Shown here one piece after another: positions 43,734 to 52,135 of a stretch of DNA of 64,000 nucleotides. The number at the start of each line of letters is the position of its first letter. Position 1 is the first letter of the stretch. The position numbers and the translations under genes were made by a program. Below the pieces are notes generated by a model that was not told the DNA's origin, ran no database searches, and worked only from the letters and a program-made list of their open reading frames with translations. Origin of the DNA: Gammaproteobacteria bacterium (GTDB lineage Bacteria; Pseudomonadota; Gammaproteobacteria; Ga0077536); assembly GCA_024235015.1 (NCBI GenBank), contig JACKNG010000001.1, forward strand, positions 785,139 through 849,138, in the 5' to 3' direction.

Positions 43734-44168
43734 TCAACGCCGGATCGACAATTTCACCGTCGCCAGATAGATCTCGAGCAGGAAGGCCAGCAGTGCAACG
43801 ATGAGGCAGGTCATCGCGGCAACGAAGCAGCCGGCGATGATCGGGCCGAGGGAGACGTCGACGAAGTCGCTGGCGAAGATCACCGCGACCACGGTGCAGA
43901 TCAGCAGCGCGCACAGGGTGCACAGCGTGATGGCGAGGTTGACCACGCGCATGCGCGCATCGAGCACGCGCAGTTCGCTGGCCGTGTCCTCGCCGTCGCG
44001 CAGCCCGGGCTCGTCGTAGAGCCGTCCGCGCAGCACCCGCGCGCGGTCGATGATGCGCCCGAGGCGGTGCGCCAGCACGTTCAGCACCGCGCCGACGCCG
44101 GCGAGCAGGAAGACCGGCGTGACCGCCAACTGGATGGCATGGGTGATGGCGTCCGAAGGTATGGCCAC
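43734..44168 (-). CDS. DUF2721-family membrane protein
   Basis: A 144-residue protein with hydrophobic segments around 10-30, 70-95 and 105-130. The N-terminal AITHAIQLAVTPVFLLAGVGAVLNVL followed by RLGRIIDRAR is typical of the DUF2721 family of unknown function. The start is GTG, preceded by no strong site; no ATG exists nearby in frame. Confidence 0.8.
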   Translation of the reverse strand: MAIPSDAITHAIQLAVTPVFLLAGVGAVLNVLAHRLGRIIDRARVLRGRLYDEPGLRDGEDTASELRVLDARMRVVNLAITLCTLCALLICTVVAVIFASDFVDVSLGPIIAGCFVAAMTCLIVALLAFLLEIYLATVKLSIRR

Positions 44169-44450
44169 GGCGCGGTCCGGCTCGGCTGAGGGCGGTGATC
44201 CTAGCCCGGATTCGTCGTCCATACGTATTCGAGGGCTGCGGCATCGCGTGCCGGCCGGGCGGCGCCGGCGACGTTCGGAACACCCGTCGACAGCTCGCGG
44301 GGAGACCGTGCCGTGCACGGGGCGCGACCGGCCGGACGCCCGCGTCCAGGCACGCGGCGTGACCGACGCTGCATTTCGGCGCAGCGGTGCTTGCGCCGTT
44401 CCCCTGGCTACGCCAGCGTGGCCGGCCACCTGCCACCTGGAACCCTTGCC

Positions 44451-45005
44451 ATGACCCCGAGCCGGCCCAGCCGCTACGGTTTGCTCACCCTGCTCGTGCT
44501 GCTGTGCGGCCTCGCCACCCTTGCCGTCGATGCCGCGGCCAAGGACAAGGGCAAGGGCAACGACCAGGGGCCGCCGGCGGCAGCGGGCGGCAAGTCCCAC
44601 GCCCACGACGCCGGCCATGGCAAAACGGCTGGAGCGGAACCGCGCGCGGCGGGCGGGCCGGGGCGCGGCGCCGCCGTCGACGGTGGCGACTACTGGCGGC
44701 GGGACTGGGATGCGGCGGATTTCCTCGCCGCCGGCTTCTCCGCCGCGGTGCTGCACGAACTGGTCGGCGAGCGCCCCGCCCTGCTCGAGCAGGGTGCCAG
44801 GCCGCTACCGCCCGGCATCGCGAAGAACCTCGCCCGCGGCAAGCCACTGCCGCCCGGTATCGCCCAGCAGCGCGTCGGCGCCGACCTCGGCGCCGTGCTG
44901 CCGCGGGTGGCCGAGCACGAATGGCGGCGCGTCGGCACCGATCTCGTACTGGTCCAGGCCGGGACTGCCATCGTCGCCGAGATCATCCGCAACGTCCTGC
45001 GCTGA
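44451..45005 (+). CDS. CigR-family exported protein
   Basis: A 184-residue protein with an N-terminal export signal (about 1-28), a low-complexity His/Gly/Lys segment (KSHAHDAGHGK, about 47-58) and the repeated LPPGIAKNLARGKPLPPGIA of the CigR/RcnB-like family. The C-terminus has one hydrophobic stretch. CigR in Salmonella is linked to virulence control; elsewhere the role is unknown. The histidine-rich part may bind metal. Confidence 0.78.
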   Translation: MTPSRPSRYGLLTLLVLLCGLATLAVDAAAKDKGKGNDQGPPAAAGGKSHAHDAGHGKTAGAEPRAAGGPGRGAAVDGGDYWRRDWDAADFLAAGFSAAVLHELVGERPALLEQGARPLPPGIAKNLARGKPLPPGIAQQRVGADLGAVLPRVAEHEWRRVGTDLVLVQAGTAIVAEIIRNVLR

Positions 45006-45063
45006 GCGGGGGCCGGCTCAGGGCCCGTTCAGGCCCGGCTCGCGATGGACCGGCGCCCCCGCC

Positions 45064-45525
45064 TCACTCGGCGGGATCGCAGACGTCGCTGGCGCCCTCG
45101 CCGGCCTTGACGCGATCCATGAACCCCGGCAACGCGCCCATCATGCCCTGCATCATCTCGCCGCATTTGCGCATTTCGGCCAGCGCCGGCGAACCCGCCA
45201 CGCGACGACCGTAATCCATGGCACGGGCCCGGGCCTGGTCGCGCTTGCCAGCGGCGCAGAGGGCCTTGATCTCCTTGCCCACGGCCGCGCCTTCCTGTTG
45301 CAGCGCCTGCAACGCCGACTGGTCGACGTTCTGCATGCAGGCCTGCATCTCCTGCGCCTTGGCCTGCATCTGCTGGATCTGCGTGGCGTCGAGCGCGGGC
45401 ATGTTCTGCTGCATCTGCCGTGCCTGCTCCATGAGGCGCTGCATCTCCGCCTGGTCGGGCGCCTGCGCCCGGGCACTGCCGGCCAGGCCCAGGATCAGCA
45501 CGAATGCGGCTCGTCGTGTGTTCAT
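45064..45525 (-). CDS. Exported Gln/Met-rich hypothetical protein
   Basis: A 153-residue protein with a signal peptide (about 1-20, ending ARA/Q). The mature part is rich in Gln and Met, repeatedly MQQ/QMQ, with helical heptad-like pattern (QARQMQQ... IQQMQAKAQEMQACMQ) and four cysteines (about 63, 89, 119 and 149). It may form a coiled-coil and could bind copper through Met. I do not recognise a family. Confidence 0.65.
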   Translation of the reverse strand: MNTRRAAFVLILGLAGSARAQAPDQAEMQRLMEQARQMQQNMPALDATQIQQMQAKAQEMQACMQNVDQSALQALQQEGAAVGKEIKALCAAGKRDQARARAMDYGRRVAGSPALAEMRKCGEMMQGMMGALPGFMDRVKAGEGASDVCDPAE

Positions 45526-45632
45526 CACTGCGGTACTCCGGTAACTCGAAACGACGCGCCCGCCGTGTGACCGGCGGGCGCGGGAACGATTATGCGGGCC
45601 GGGCCGGCCACACGCACGCGGCCGGGCGGCGC

Positions 45633-46181
45633 TCACCGATAGGGCTGGCCGAGGTTGCCGCCGATGACGTAACCCATCACGGCGCCGGCCGCGGTGGCGG
45701 CGAGCTTGCCCGAGCCCTTGCCGATCTGCGAACCGGCAAGACCACCGATGGCGGCACCGACGGCGTTGCCGAACCCCGGCGCAGCGCTGCCATAGCCGCT
45801 GCCGCGGTAGTAGCTGGGCGCACCGTAGACCGGCTCGACCGGCGCGCTGTAGACCGGTGCCGGGGCCGCGTAGACCGGCGCCGGCTGGACGTACACCGGG
45901 GCCGGCTGGACATAGACGGGGGCCGGGGCCACGTAGACCGGCGGCGGCGTCACGTAGGCCGGGCGCGGCGCCCAGGCCGGACCGAAACCCGCACCGAGGT
46001 GGACGCTGAACGACGTCCGCGGCCCGCGATCGTGACGATCGTAGTGGTGGCGCTGGTGGTGGCGCATGTCGCCGAAACGACGGCCATGGCCGTCGTCGTG
46101 GGCGACCACCGGGCCGGTCGCGGCGGTGAGCGCGAGGGCGGCGAGCGTGGCGGTGAGCTTGCGTCGGGTCGAGTACAACAT
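45633..46181 (-). CDS. Exported Pro-rich glycine-zipper protein
   Basis: A 182-residue protein: signal peptide (about 1-27), a His-rich segment (HDDGHGRR...HHQRHHYDRH, 28-50), a Pro/Val/Tyr repeat region (81-119) and a C-terminal glycine-zipper (GNAVGAAIGGLAGSQIGKG, and AAGAVMGYVIGGNLG). The latter resembles glycine-zipper 2TM outer-membrane or periplasmic proteins. It may anchor in the envelope; the His segment may bind metals. Confidence 0.78.
   Translation of the reverse strand: MLYSTRRKLTATLAALALTAATGPVVAHDDGHGRRFGDMRHHQRHHYDRHDRGPRTSFSVHLGAGFGPAWAPRPAYVTPPPVYVAPAPVYVQPAPVYVQPAPVYAAPAPVYSAPVEPVYGAPSYYRGSGYGSAAPGFGNAVGAAIGGLAGSQIGKGSGKLAATAAGAVMGYVIGGNLGQPYR
45825..45941 (-). repeat. Tandem repeats encoding PVYVxPAP units
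   Basis: Within the glycine-zipper gene the segment for residues 81-119 repeats PAPVY every seven residues or so (PVYVAPA, PVYVQPA twice, PVYAAPA, PVYSAP), near-identical at the DNA level (21-bp units). Confidence 0.8.
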
Positions 46182-46294
46182 GGTCGTTCTCCTTCGTTAC
46201 CCCGCTGCGGGGTGGCTGCGGCCAAGGGTCTTGCCTCAGCCTGGGCGCCAGTGTGGAGGCGACGGCGTGAATCGAGCCTGAACACCCGCCGCGC

Positions 46295-46969
46295 TCAGGG
46301 CGCGCGCTCGACCAGGCGTTCGAGGTTGTCCAGCTGGTAGGCGGGAATGGTGACGACGCGCGCGGCGACCGGGTCCAGCAGATAACGGCCGAAACCGTCG
46401 GGGGTCAGCGCCCCGATGCGGTAGCGCTGCGCGGGTGGTCCGCCCTCACGATACGCGAAGCGCACCTCGCCGGCCGGCACGGCGAACCCGTACTCGGCAG
46501 CCTTCGCCGCAACGTACGGGAAGCTGCGCTCGATACGCGCGGCGGCGAGCATGGCGAGCCGTTCGCCGATGAAGTCGCTGAGCGCTTCGCCACCCGCTGC
46601 GCCAACGGGCGCCTCCCCGTCGTAGTGCCCATGGTCATGGTCATGGTCATGGTCATGGTCATGGTCATGGTCATGGTCATGGTCATGGTCATGGTCATGG
46701 TCATGGTCATGGTCATGGTCATGGTCATGGTCGTGGACATGCCGATGGGCGCCGTAGCGCCAGCCCGCGCCGCTGCGCTCGACGCTGACGACATGGCCGT
46801 CGCGTTCGAGCTCGAGGCGCGCGAGCGCGTCCAGGCCGCCGCCGAGCAGGCGTTCGGCCGCGTCCTCGCCGTGCCCCCCGTGCTCCGGCACCCGGCCCGG
46901 CCACAACTCGTGTGCGCCGAGCGCGAGACCGGCGCACAGCATCAACCACCACAGCAGGCGCGTGTTCAT
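46295..46969 (-). CDS. DUF4340-like protein with (Asp-His)17 tract
   Basis: A 224-residue protein with a hydrophobic N-terminal segment (about 6-20), a DUF4340-like beta core (LARLELERDGHVVSVERSGAGWRY) and a C-terminal part ending LDNLERLVERAP. Between them lies a tract of about 17 consecutive Asp-His pairs, an extreme metal-chelating sequence. It overlaps the GldG-type gene by 4 nt and is the last gene of a four-gene ABC operon. DUF4340 proteins regularly accompany GldG-type ABC systems; the His tract is an extra. Confidence 0.8.
   Translation of the reverse strand: MNTRLLWWLMLCAGLALGAHELWPGRVPEHGGHGEDAAERLLGGGLDALARLELERDGHVVSVERSGAGWRYGAHRHVHDHDHDHDHDHDHDHDHDHDHDHDHDHDHDHDHDHGHYDGEAPVGAAGGEALSDFIGERLAMLAAARIERSFPYVAAKAAEYGFAVPAGEVRFAYREGGPPAQRYRIGALTPDGFGRYLLDPVAARVVTIPAYQLDNLERLVERAP
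46631..46732 (-). repeat. Seventeen perfect tandem copies of a 6-bp unit (ATGGTC)
   Basis: Positions 46631-46732 are 17 uninterrupted copies of ATGGTC on the plus strand, i.e. GACCAT on the coding strand, giving Asp-His. Because the unit is a multiple of three, copy changes would alter tract length without shifting the frame. The perfect identity over 102 bp suggests recent slippage expansion. Confidence 0.95.
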
Positions 46970-48324
46970 CGCCGCCGCCATGCCGTCCACGCGGCCAGGG
47001 CGACGAGGGCGAGCGGCCCCAGCACGGTGGTCAGCAGGAAGGTCGCACGCAGCTGCGCGTTGGTCATGCGCAGCTCGCCGAGCTGGTACTCGCGCGGCGC
47101 GATGTCGAGCAGGTTGCCCTGCTCGGCCAGCTCGCTGACCAGGTTGAGGAAGAGCTGGCCATTGCCGAGCGCACCGTAGAACGAGTTGGTGGCGAAATCG
47201 CCGTCGCCGACCACCGCCATACGCAAGCCGCGCGCCGGGCTGCTGGCGAGCAGGGCCAGGGTGCGCGCGGCCGGGCTCGCGTCGGCCGACGGGCCGCTCA
47301 GGCTCGCCGCACTGCTCTCGACCAGCGGCACGACGTGGATGTCCGGTGGCAGGCCGCCGGCCACCGGGCGCAGTTCCGTGGCGCCGGGATAGAAGGTCAG
47401 CGCGAGTCGCCGCGTGACGCGGTGGCGGGTGTAGTCGGTCACCGCCGGGGTCGCCGGGTCGGTCCAGTAGTGCTGAGCCGGATCGCGGATGAGTTCGCCG
47501 GTGACGCGGATGCCGCGCCGCGCCAGCACCTCGTCCAGCCCGCTCACGATGCCCGGTTCGAGCATGAACAGCATGGGCATACCGGCCGCCAGGGCGGCGT
47601 CGAGCGCGGCCGCCTCGCGCGCCGTGAAGGCCTGTTGCGGCGAGGCGACGACCACCACCGTGCAACCCTCGAGGGCCTGCGGACCGGACAGCAGGCGGCG
47701 CTGCTCGACGCGGTAGCCGAGGATCTCCAGCGCGTTCTTCGCCATGCCCATACCGTGCCGCTCGTGCAGGGTCAACGGCCGCCCGCCGCTCGAATGGGAA
47801 TGGCCGTGGGCGCCGGCCCCGCCCTCGAAGTGATCGTGGGTCTGCAGGCTCATCGGGTTGCTCTCGACGTGGCCGTCGGTGAAGCAGATCACGCCGACGG
47901 CGTCGCTGGACACCCGGATCAGGCCATTGGTGAACTCGACCTCGTCGGCGCCGTTGACGATCACCCGGCGGTCGCCCGAGCGCATCACCGTGGTGCCGGC
48001 GAACTGCACGCCCTCGCGCGCCGCCGCGGCCGGCTCGAGCTGCGGGTCGTGGCTGGTCACCCGCACCAACGGTGAGAACGCCGCGTACTGCTCGAGCAGG
48101 TAGCGCGCATCCTGCATCGCGCGACTGCGCAGGTCGTAGAAGAAGACGATGTCGACCGGCCGCTCCAGCCCTTCGAGCACGCGGCGGGTGGCGTCACCGA
48201 TCGAGTAGACCCCGCCGCTGGTGAGATCGATGCGCGCCGGGTGATTGAGCACCCACAGGTTGAGCGCCGCGGCCAGCACCAGCACGGCGGCTACCGGCAA
48301 CAGGCTGCCACGACGTCGTGCCAT
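46966..48324 (-). CDS. GldG-family ABC transporter auxiliary protein
   Basis: A 452-residue protein: N-terminal membrane segment (about 8-28), a GldG/IFT52-like periplasmic domain (VDIVFFYDLRSRAMQDARYLLEQY) and a C-terminal membrane segment (about 428-448). It contains a His-rich insert THDHF...HGHSHSSGG at about 163-180. GldG-type proteins pair with ABC ATPases and permeases. It starts 3 nt past the permease stop and overlaps the DUF4340-like gene. Confidence 0.85.
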   Translation of the reverse strand: MARRRGSLLPVAAVLVLAAALNLWVLNHPARIDLTSGGVYSIGDATRRVLEGLERPVDIVFFYDLRSRAMQDARYLLEQYAAFSPLVRVTSHDPQLEPAAAAREGVQFAGTTVMRSGDRRVIVNGADEVEFTNGLIRVSSDAVGVICFTDGHVESNPMSLQTHDHFEGGAGAHGHSHSSGGRPLTLHERHGMGMAKNALEILGYRVEQRRLLSGPQALEGCTVVVVASPQQAFTAREAAALDAALAAGMPMLFMLEPGIVSGLDEVLARRGIRVTGELIRDPAQHYWTDPATPAVTDYTRHRVTRRLALTFYPGATELRPVAGGLPPDIHVVPLVESSAASLSGPSADASPAARTLALLASSPARGLRMAVVGDGDFATNSFYGALGNGQLFLNLVSELAEQGNLLDIAPREYQLGELRMTNAQLRATFLLTTVLGPLALVALAAWTAWRRR

Positions 48325-48327
48325 CGC

Positions 48328-49038
48328 TCAGGCCCGCCGCGCGCGCAGGACCTGCGTCGCGACGACCATCCCCACCGCGATCACCGAGCCGAACCAGACC
48401 ACGGCGCCGCGGGTCAGCACGCCACGGATGAGATCGAGGTACTGCACCGAGAAGGACACGTGCTGCAACCAGCGCACCGCGCCACCGGCGCCGTCGAGGG
48501 CAGCCGCGTAGTCGACGAACCACATCAGCAGCAACAGCGCCCAGGTCAGCACCGCGGCGACGACCTGGTTCGCCGCGCAACTCGATGCGGCGAGCCCGAC
48601 GGCGGCGAAGGCCGCGCCGAGCAGGAACACGCCGAGGTAGCCGCCGAGGATGGGACCGTAATCCGGCGTGCCGTAGAGCGCGAGCGGGATCACGGCCAGG
48701 GTACTGCCGGCCAGCATCAGGACCAGGATCACGAGCAGCGCGAGGTATTTCGCCGCGACGATGGCGGCCTCGCCCACCGGCAGGGTGAGCAGGAGTTCCA
48801 GGGTGTCGCCGCTGCGCTCCTCGGCCAGGGTGCGCATCGTCACCAGCGGCATCATCAGCATCAGCAGCAAGCTCATGTTGTGAAAGGCCGACACCATGTC
48901 CGGCGCCGCCACGAACAGGGCGTTGAAGCTGAAGAAGAAGCCGCTCGCGGCCCAGAACACCGCGATTACCACGCAGGCGATGGGGGTGACGAAGTAATGC
49001 CGCAGCTCGCGCGCGAACAGGGTGACGAAGCCACGCAT
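48328..49038 (-). CDS. ABC transporter permease (GldF-like)
   Basis: A 236-residue permease with six hydrophobic segments and the characteristic EERSGDTLELLLTLPVGEAAIVAAKY block of ABC-2 type permeases. It starts where the ATPase gene ends (TGATG), so the two are translated together. It probably forms the membrane channel with the ATPase; substrate unknown. Confidence 0.92.
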   Translation of the reverse strand: MRGFVTLFARELRHYFVTPIACVVIAVFWAASGFFFSFNALFVAAPDMVSAFHNMSLLLMLMMPLVTMRTLAEERSGDTLELLLTLPVGEAAIVAAKYLALLVILVLMLAGSTLAVIPLALYGTPDYGPILGGYLGVFLLGAAFAAVGLAASSCAANQVVAAVLTWALLLLMWFVDYAAALDGAGGAVRWLQHVSFSVQYLDLIRGVLTRGAVVWFGSVIAVGMVVATQVLRARRA

Positions 49039-49994
49039 CAGGCCGCCGCCCCGCGCGCCTGCGCGGCGAGCGCCGCGTTCAGGGCCTGCTCGATGTCGGG
49101 CGTCGCTTCGCCGACGCTCTCGAGGTCGGCGAACTCGGCCAGCAGGCGAACCAGCTCGGCGCGCGCGACGCCGGCCCGGCCGAGGTCGAACACGAGACGA
49201 TGGCGATCCTCACCGAGGGCTTCCGCGCTGCGCAGTTCGATCGCGGGGTCGAGCGCATGCACCCGCGCCCGCACCGCGTCCAGGCTGGCCCGCGCCAGCC
49301 GTACTTCGAGTCCGGCGTCGCGGCCGTCGACGGCGAGTTCGACCAGGCGCCCCTCGTGGAGGTAGACCACGCGGGTACACAGCGCCGCGACCTCCTGCAG
49401 GATATGGGTGGAGAAGATCACGCCGCGGCCGCGGGCGGCCGCGCGGATCATGCGGCGGGCCTCCAGGATCTGGAATGGATCGAGGCCGTTGGTCGGTTCG
49501 TCGAGCAGCAGCACGTCGGGTTCGCCGACCAGGGCCTGGGCCAGCCCGATGCGCTGGCGGAAACCTTTCGACAGCCGGCCGATGACCCGCGTGCGCACGG
49601 CGTCGAGCTCGAACGCGGCAATGACCCGCGCGACGGCGCTCGCGCGCGACGGCCCGTGGAGGCCGCGTGCGGCGGCGACGAAATCGAGGTACTCGCCGAC
49701 CGTGAACGGATCGTAGAGCGGTACGCGCTCGGGCAGATAACCGATGCGTGCGCGCAACGTCGCCTGGTCGGGGTCGAACACCTCGCCGGCGAGCCGCACC
49801 TCGCCGCTGTCCGGCCAGGCATAGCCGGCGGCGATCCGCAGCGTGGTCGTCTTGCCACTGCCGTTGGGTCCGAGCAGGCCGACGATCTCGCCGCGCGCGA
49901 GGGCGAGGTCGAGCGCGGCGAGCACGCTGCGGCGACGGTAGCGCTTGCCGACGCCGGCGAGCGTCAGCACGGGAGACGAGGCGGTGGTGTTCAC
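49038..49994 (-). CDS. ABC transporter ATP-binding protein (GldA-like)
   Basis: A 318-residue ATPase: Walker A GPNGSGKT, Q-loop YLPERVPLYDP, signature LSKGFRQRIGLAQAL, Walker B VLLLDEPTNGLDP and the H-loop FSTHILQE. The C-terminal 90 residues are a regulatory-type extension as in GldA/NosF-like ATPases. The start is GTG (49994), the first codon that gives the normal ATPase N-terminus. First gene of the operon that continues through permease, GldG-like and DUF4340-like proteins. Confidence 0.93.
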   Translation of the reverse strand: MNTTASSPVLTLAGVGKRYRRRSVLAALDLALARGEIVGLLGPNGSGKTTTLRIAAGYAWPDSGEVRLAGEVFDPDQATLRARIGYLPERVPLYDPFTVGEYLDFVAAARGLHGPSRASAVARVIAAFELDAVRTRVIGRLSKGFRQRIGLAQALVGEPDVLLLDEPTNGLDPFQILEARRMIRAAARGRGVIFSTHILQEVAALCTRVVYLHEGRLVELAVDGRDAGLEVRLARASLDAVRARVHALDPAIELRSAEALGEDRHRLVFDLGRAGVARAELVRLLAEFADLESVGEATPDIEQALNAALAAQARGAAA

Positions 49995-50043
49995 GCGGGC
50001 ACCCGCGCCCCGTGCGGGGCGCGGGCCGTTGCCGGCGGGTGGC

Positions 50044-50913
50044 TCAGTCGTAGTAGGTGTCGTGCTTGTGGGCGTCGTACTGCTCGGCGCCGTGCGAGTA
50101 CCACAGCTCGCCCTGGTGAGCATCGCGCAGCATCTTGAGCCGGTTGATCGACTGCATCGACTCGTAGGTGTTCCAGGTGATGCCGGGGATCACGCCGGCC
50201 TCGTTCTCCGGGGTGTAGACGGCATCGCCGGCGAGGAACAGGGTGCCGGTGTTCGCGAGCTTGACCATCAGCGACTGGTGGCCCTGGGTGTGGCCCTTGG
50301 TGTCGAGCACCACCACCGAGCCGTCGCCGAAGAGATCGAAATCGCCGTCGAGTTCGAGGTAGTTGAAGTTGCGCGCGTCGTCGTAGTCACCGAGCACGAA
50401 GGCCGCGGCCTGGAACTTCTCCGGCCACCAGGCCGTCTTCATCTCGGCCTTCTGCACCACGATGGTGGCGTTGGGGAACATCTCCATGTTGCCGGCGTGA
50501 TCGAGATGCATGTGCGACAGCACCAGGTACTTCACGTCGGAGGTCTTGTAGCCGAACTTCTCGAGCTGCTTGTCGATGACGTCCTCGCGCTTCTGGATCG
50601 CGAGGAACGCACCGCACAGCTTGCCCCAGTAGGATTCGCACTGGCCGTCCGAGACGGCCACGTTGTTGCCGGTGTCGTAGACCACCAGGCCGCGCGGGTG
50701 GTCGATGATGTACATCGCGACCGGCACCTTGATCTTCTTGCCGACGTCGCGCATGGCGGTGAGCCAGCCCTTGTCGAGTTCGAGCACGCCGCTCGAGACC
50801 TGGTAGAGCTTGATCGCACCGCCCTCGGCGGACGCGTTGACGAGGTGGCCGGCGGCGAGCGCGGCGGTGAGAAGCAGGATGCACAGGCGAGCCGCGCGGT
50901 GGGTACAGGTCAT
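50044..50913 (-). CDS. Exported metallo-beta-lactamase-fold lactonase-like hydrolase
   Basis: A 289-residue protein with a signal peptide (about 1-29) and a metallo-hydrolase fold. The zinc motif HMHLDHAGN (HxHxDH) is followed by a distal GHTQGHQS histidine and LAGDAVY aspartate, the pattern of N-acyl-homoserine lactonases (AiiA/AttM). A ribosome site GAGGAGG precedes the ATG. Periplasmic location is unusual for AHL lactonases but common in related hydrolases. Activity on a lactone, a phosphoester or a beta-lactam cannot be separated by sequence. Confidence 0.88.
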   Translation of the reverse strand: MTCTHRAARLCILLLTAALAAGHLVNASAEGGAIKLYQVSSGVLELDKGWLTAMRDVGKKIKVPVAMYIIDHPRGLVVYDTGNNVAVSDGQCESYWGKLCGAFLAIQKREDVIDKQLEKFGYKTSDVKYLVLSHMHLDHAGNMEMFPNATIVVQKAEMKTAWWPEKFQAAAFVLGDYDDARNFNYLELDGDFDLFGDGSVVVLDTKGHTQGHQSLMVKLANTGTLFLAGDAVYTPENEAGVIPGITWNTYESMQSINRLKMLRDAHQGELWYSHGAEQYDAHKHDTYYD

Positions 50914-51069
50914 CGACGAATCCTCCTCGGGTAATGCTGGCGGCAGGTCTGGCGCCTGCCCGGCCGCGCGCCATTTTAGCCGCCATCGGCACACTTGTGG
51001 GGGTAGGACTCGGCTTAACCCGGGGTTCCGGCGCGCAGGCGCCCCGGCGTCAGCGCGCGGCGGCCCGCC

Positions 51070-51864
51070 TCAGAGATTCTCCGGCATGGCATGGCCCTTG
51101 GCCCGCTTGGCCAGCATGTAGCGGCGATTGTGCTCGCACACGCCCGCGATCAGCGACACCGCGCTCGCCACCGGCTGGCCGTTGTCCTCGAGCTGGGCGC
51201 GCTTGTCGGGATTGTTCGACAACAGGCGGATCGGGCGGCCGCCGAGGAGGTACTTCAACACCACCGCGGCATCGCTGAAATCGCGCGAATCCTCCGGCAG
51301 GCCGAGGGCGACGTTGGCCTGGTAGGTGTTGTGCCCGCCGTCCTGCAGCAGGTAGGTGACGGCCTTGGCCCACAGGCCGATACCGCGCCCCTCGTGCCCG
51401 CTCATGTAAACCACCGCGCCGGCCCCGCCGGCCTTGATCTGCTCGAAGGCGGCATCGAGCTGCGGCCCGCAGTCGCAGCGCCGCGAGCCGAACACGTCGC
51501 CGGTGAGACAGCAGGAGTGGATGCGCACCAGCGGCAGCTCGGCGTCGCGGAAGCCGGGCATGGCGAACACCGAGTTGACCGACATCGAACTCGACAGCAG
51601 CTCGCGCAGGGCGGCGGCGTCGCCGTCGCCGACCTCGCGCGCGGCGTCGAGCACCGCGGACAGTTCGGTGCGGCGCACGAACGGGTACCACTCGAGGATG
51701 ACTTCGCCGTCGGCGAACAGGCGCGGGATCGGCACCGGCCCGAGCACCGACATGAAGGCAGCAGGGTCCTCGCCCGCCACCACGCCGCCGGCGCGGTCGA
51801 GCGTGACCAGCAGGCCGTCGGCTTCGAGACGATCACGGATGGACTTGTCGACGTAACTGAACAC
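51070..51864 (-). CDS. ribA: GTP cyclohydrolase II
   Basis: A 264-residue enzyme. The zinc site is HSCCLTGDVFGSRRCDCG (Cys in CLTG and CDC), and the GTP-binding/active-site loop reads GHEGRGIGLWAK where canonical enzymes have RQEGRGIGL. Later blocks DGGHNTYQAN and RLLSNNPDK are standard. It converts GTP to a pyrimidine for riboflavin synthesis. The N-terminal 60 residues are not the DHBP-synthase domain of RibAB. AGAGGA five bases before GTG (51864) sets the start; an ATG 60 nt earlier (51924) is possible. The Arg/Gln to Gly/His change hints at a divergent subfamily. Confidence 0.85.
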   Translation of the reverse strand: MFSYVDKSIRDRLEADGLLVTLDRAGGVVAGEDPAAFMSVLGPVPIPRLFADGEVILEWYPFVRRTELSAVLDAAREVGDGDAAALRELLSSSMSVNSVFAMPGFRDAELPLVRIHSCCLTGDVFGSRRCDCGPQLDAAFEQIKAGGAGAVVYMSGHEGRGIGLWAKAVTYLLQDGGHNTYQANVALGLPEDSRDFSDAAVVLKYLLGGRPIRLLSNNPDKRAQLEDNGQPVASAVSLIAGVCEHNRRYMLAKRAKGHAMPENL

Positions 51865-52135
51865 GGGAGTCCTCTGGAATTCGGCTTCGGACGCGCGGCC
51901 GCGGGCGCCGCGCAGGACCGGCATGATGCCCGCGCCGGCGCGGCCGCACAACGCACCGGCGGCCCGTGCCTGTTACGCCGCCGGGCCGCGGCCGGTTCAG
52001 CGCCGCGCGCGGGCGCCGGTCATCGAACCGCAATGGTACCGTCACGGGGCCTGCATCTGCCCTCCCTAGCATGCCGCGCGGCTGGGGCCGTCGCGCGACG
52101 GCCGTCGGCGACGCCAAACCATCAGGAGGGAAGAG

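Noticed and set aside
46625..47179. A plus-strand open frame starting with a long Val-Met repeat.
   Set aside because: It is the reverse of the Asp-His hexanucleotide tract in the DUF4340-like gene and has no homology beyond the repeat.
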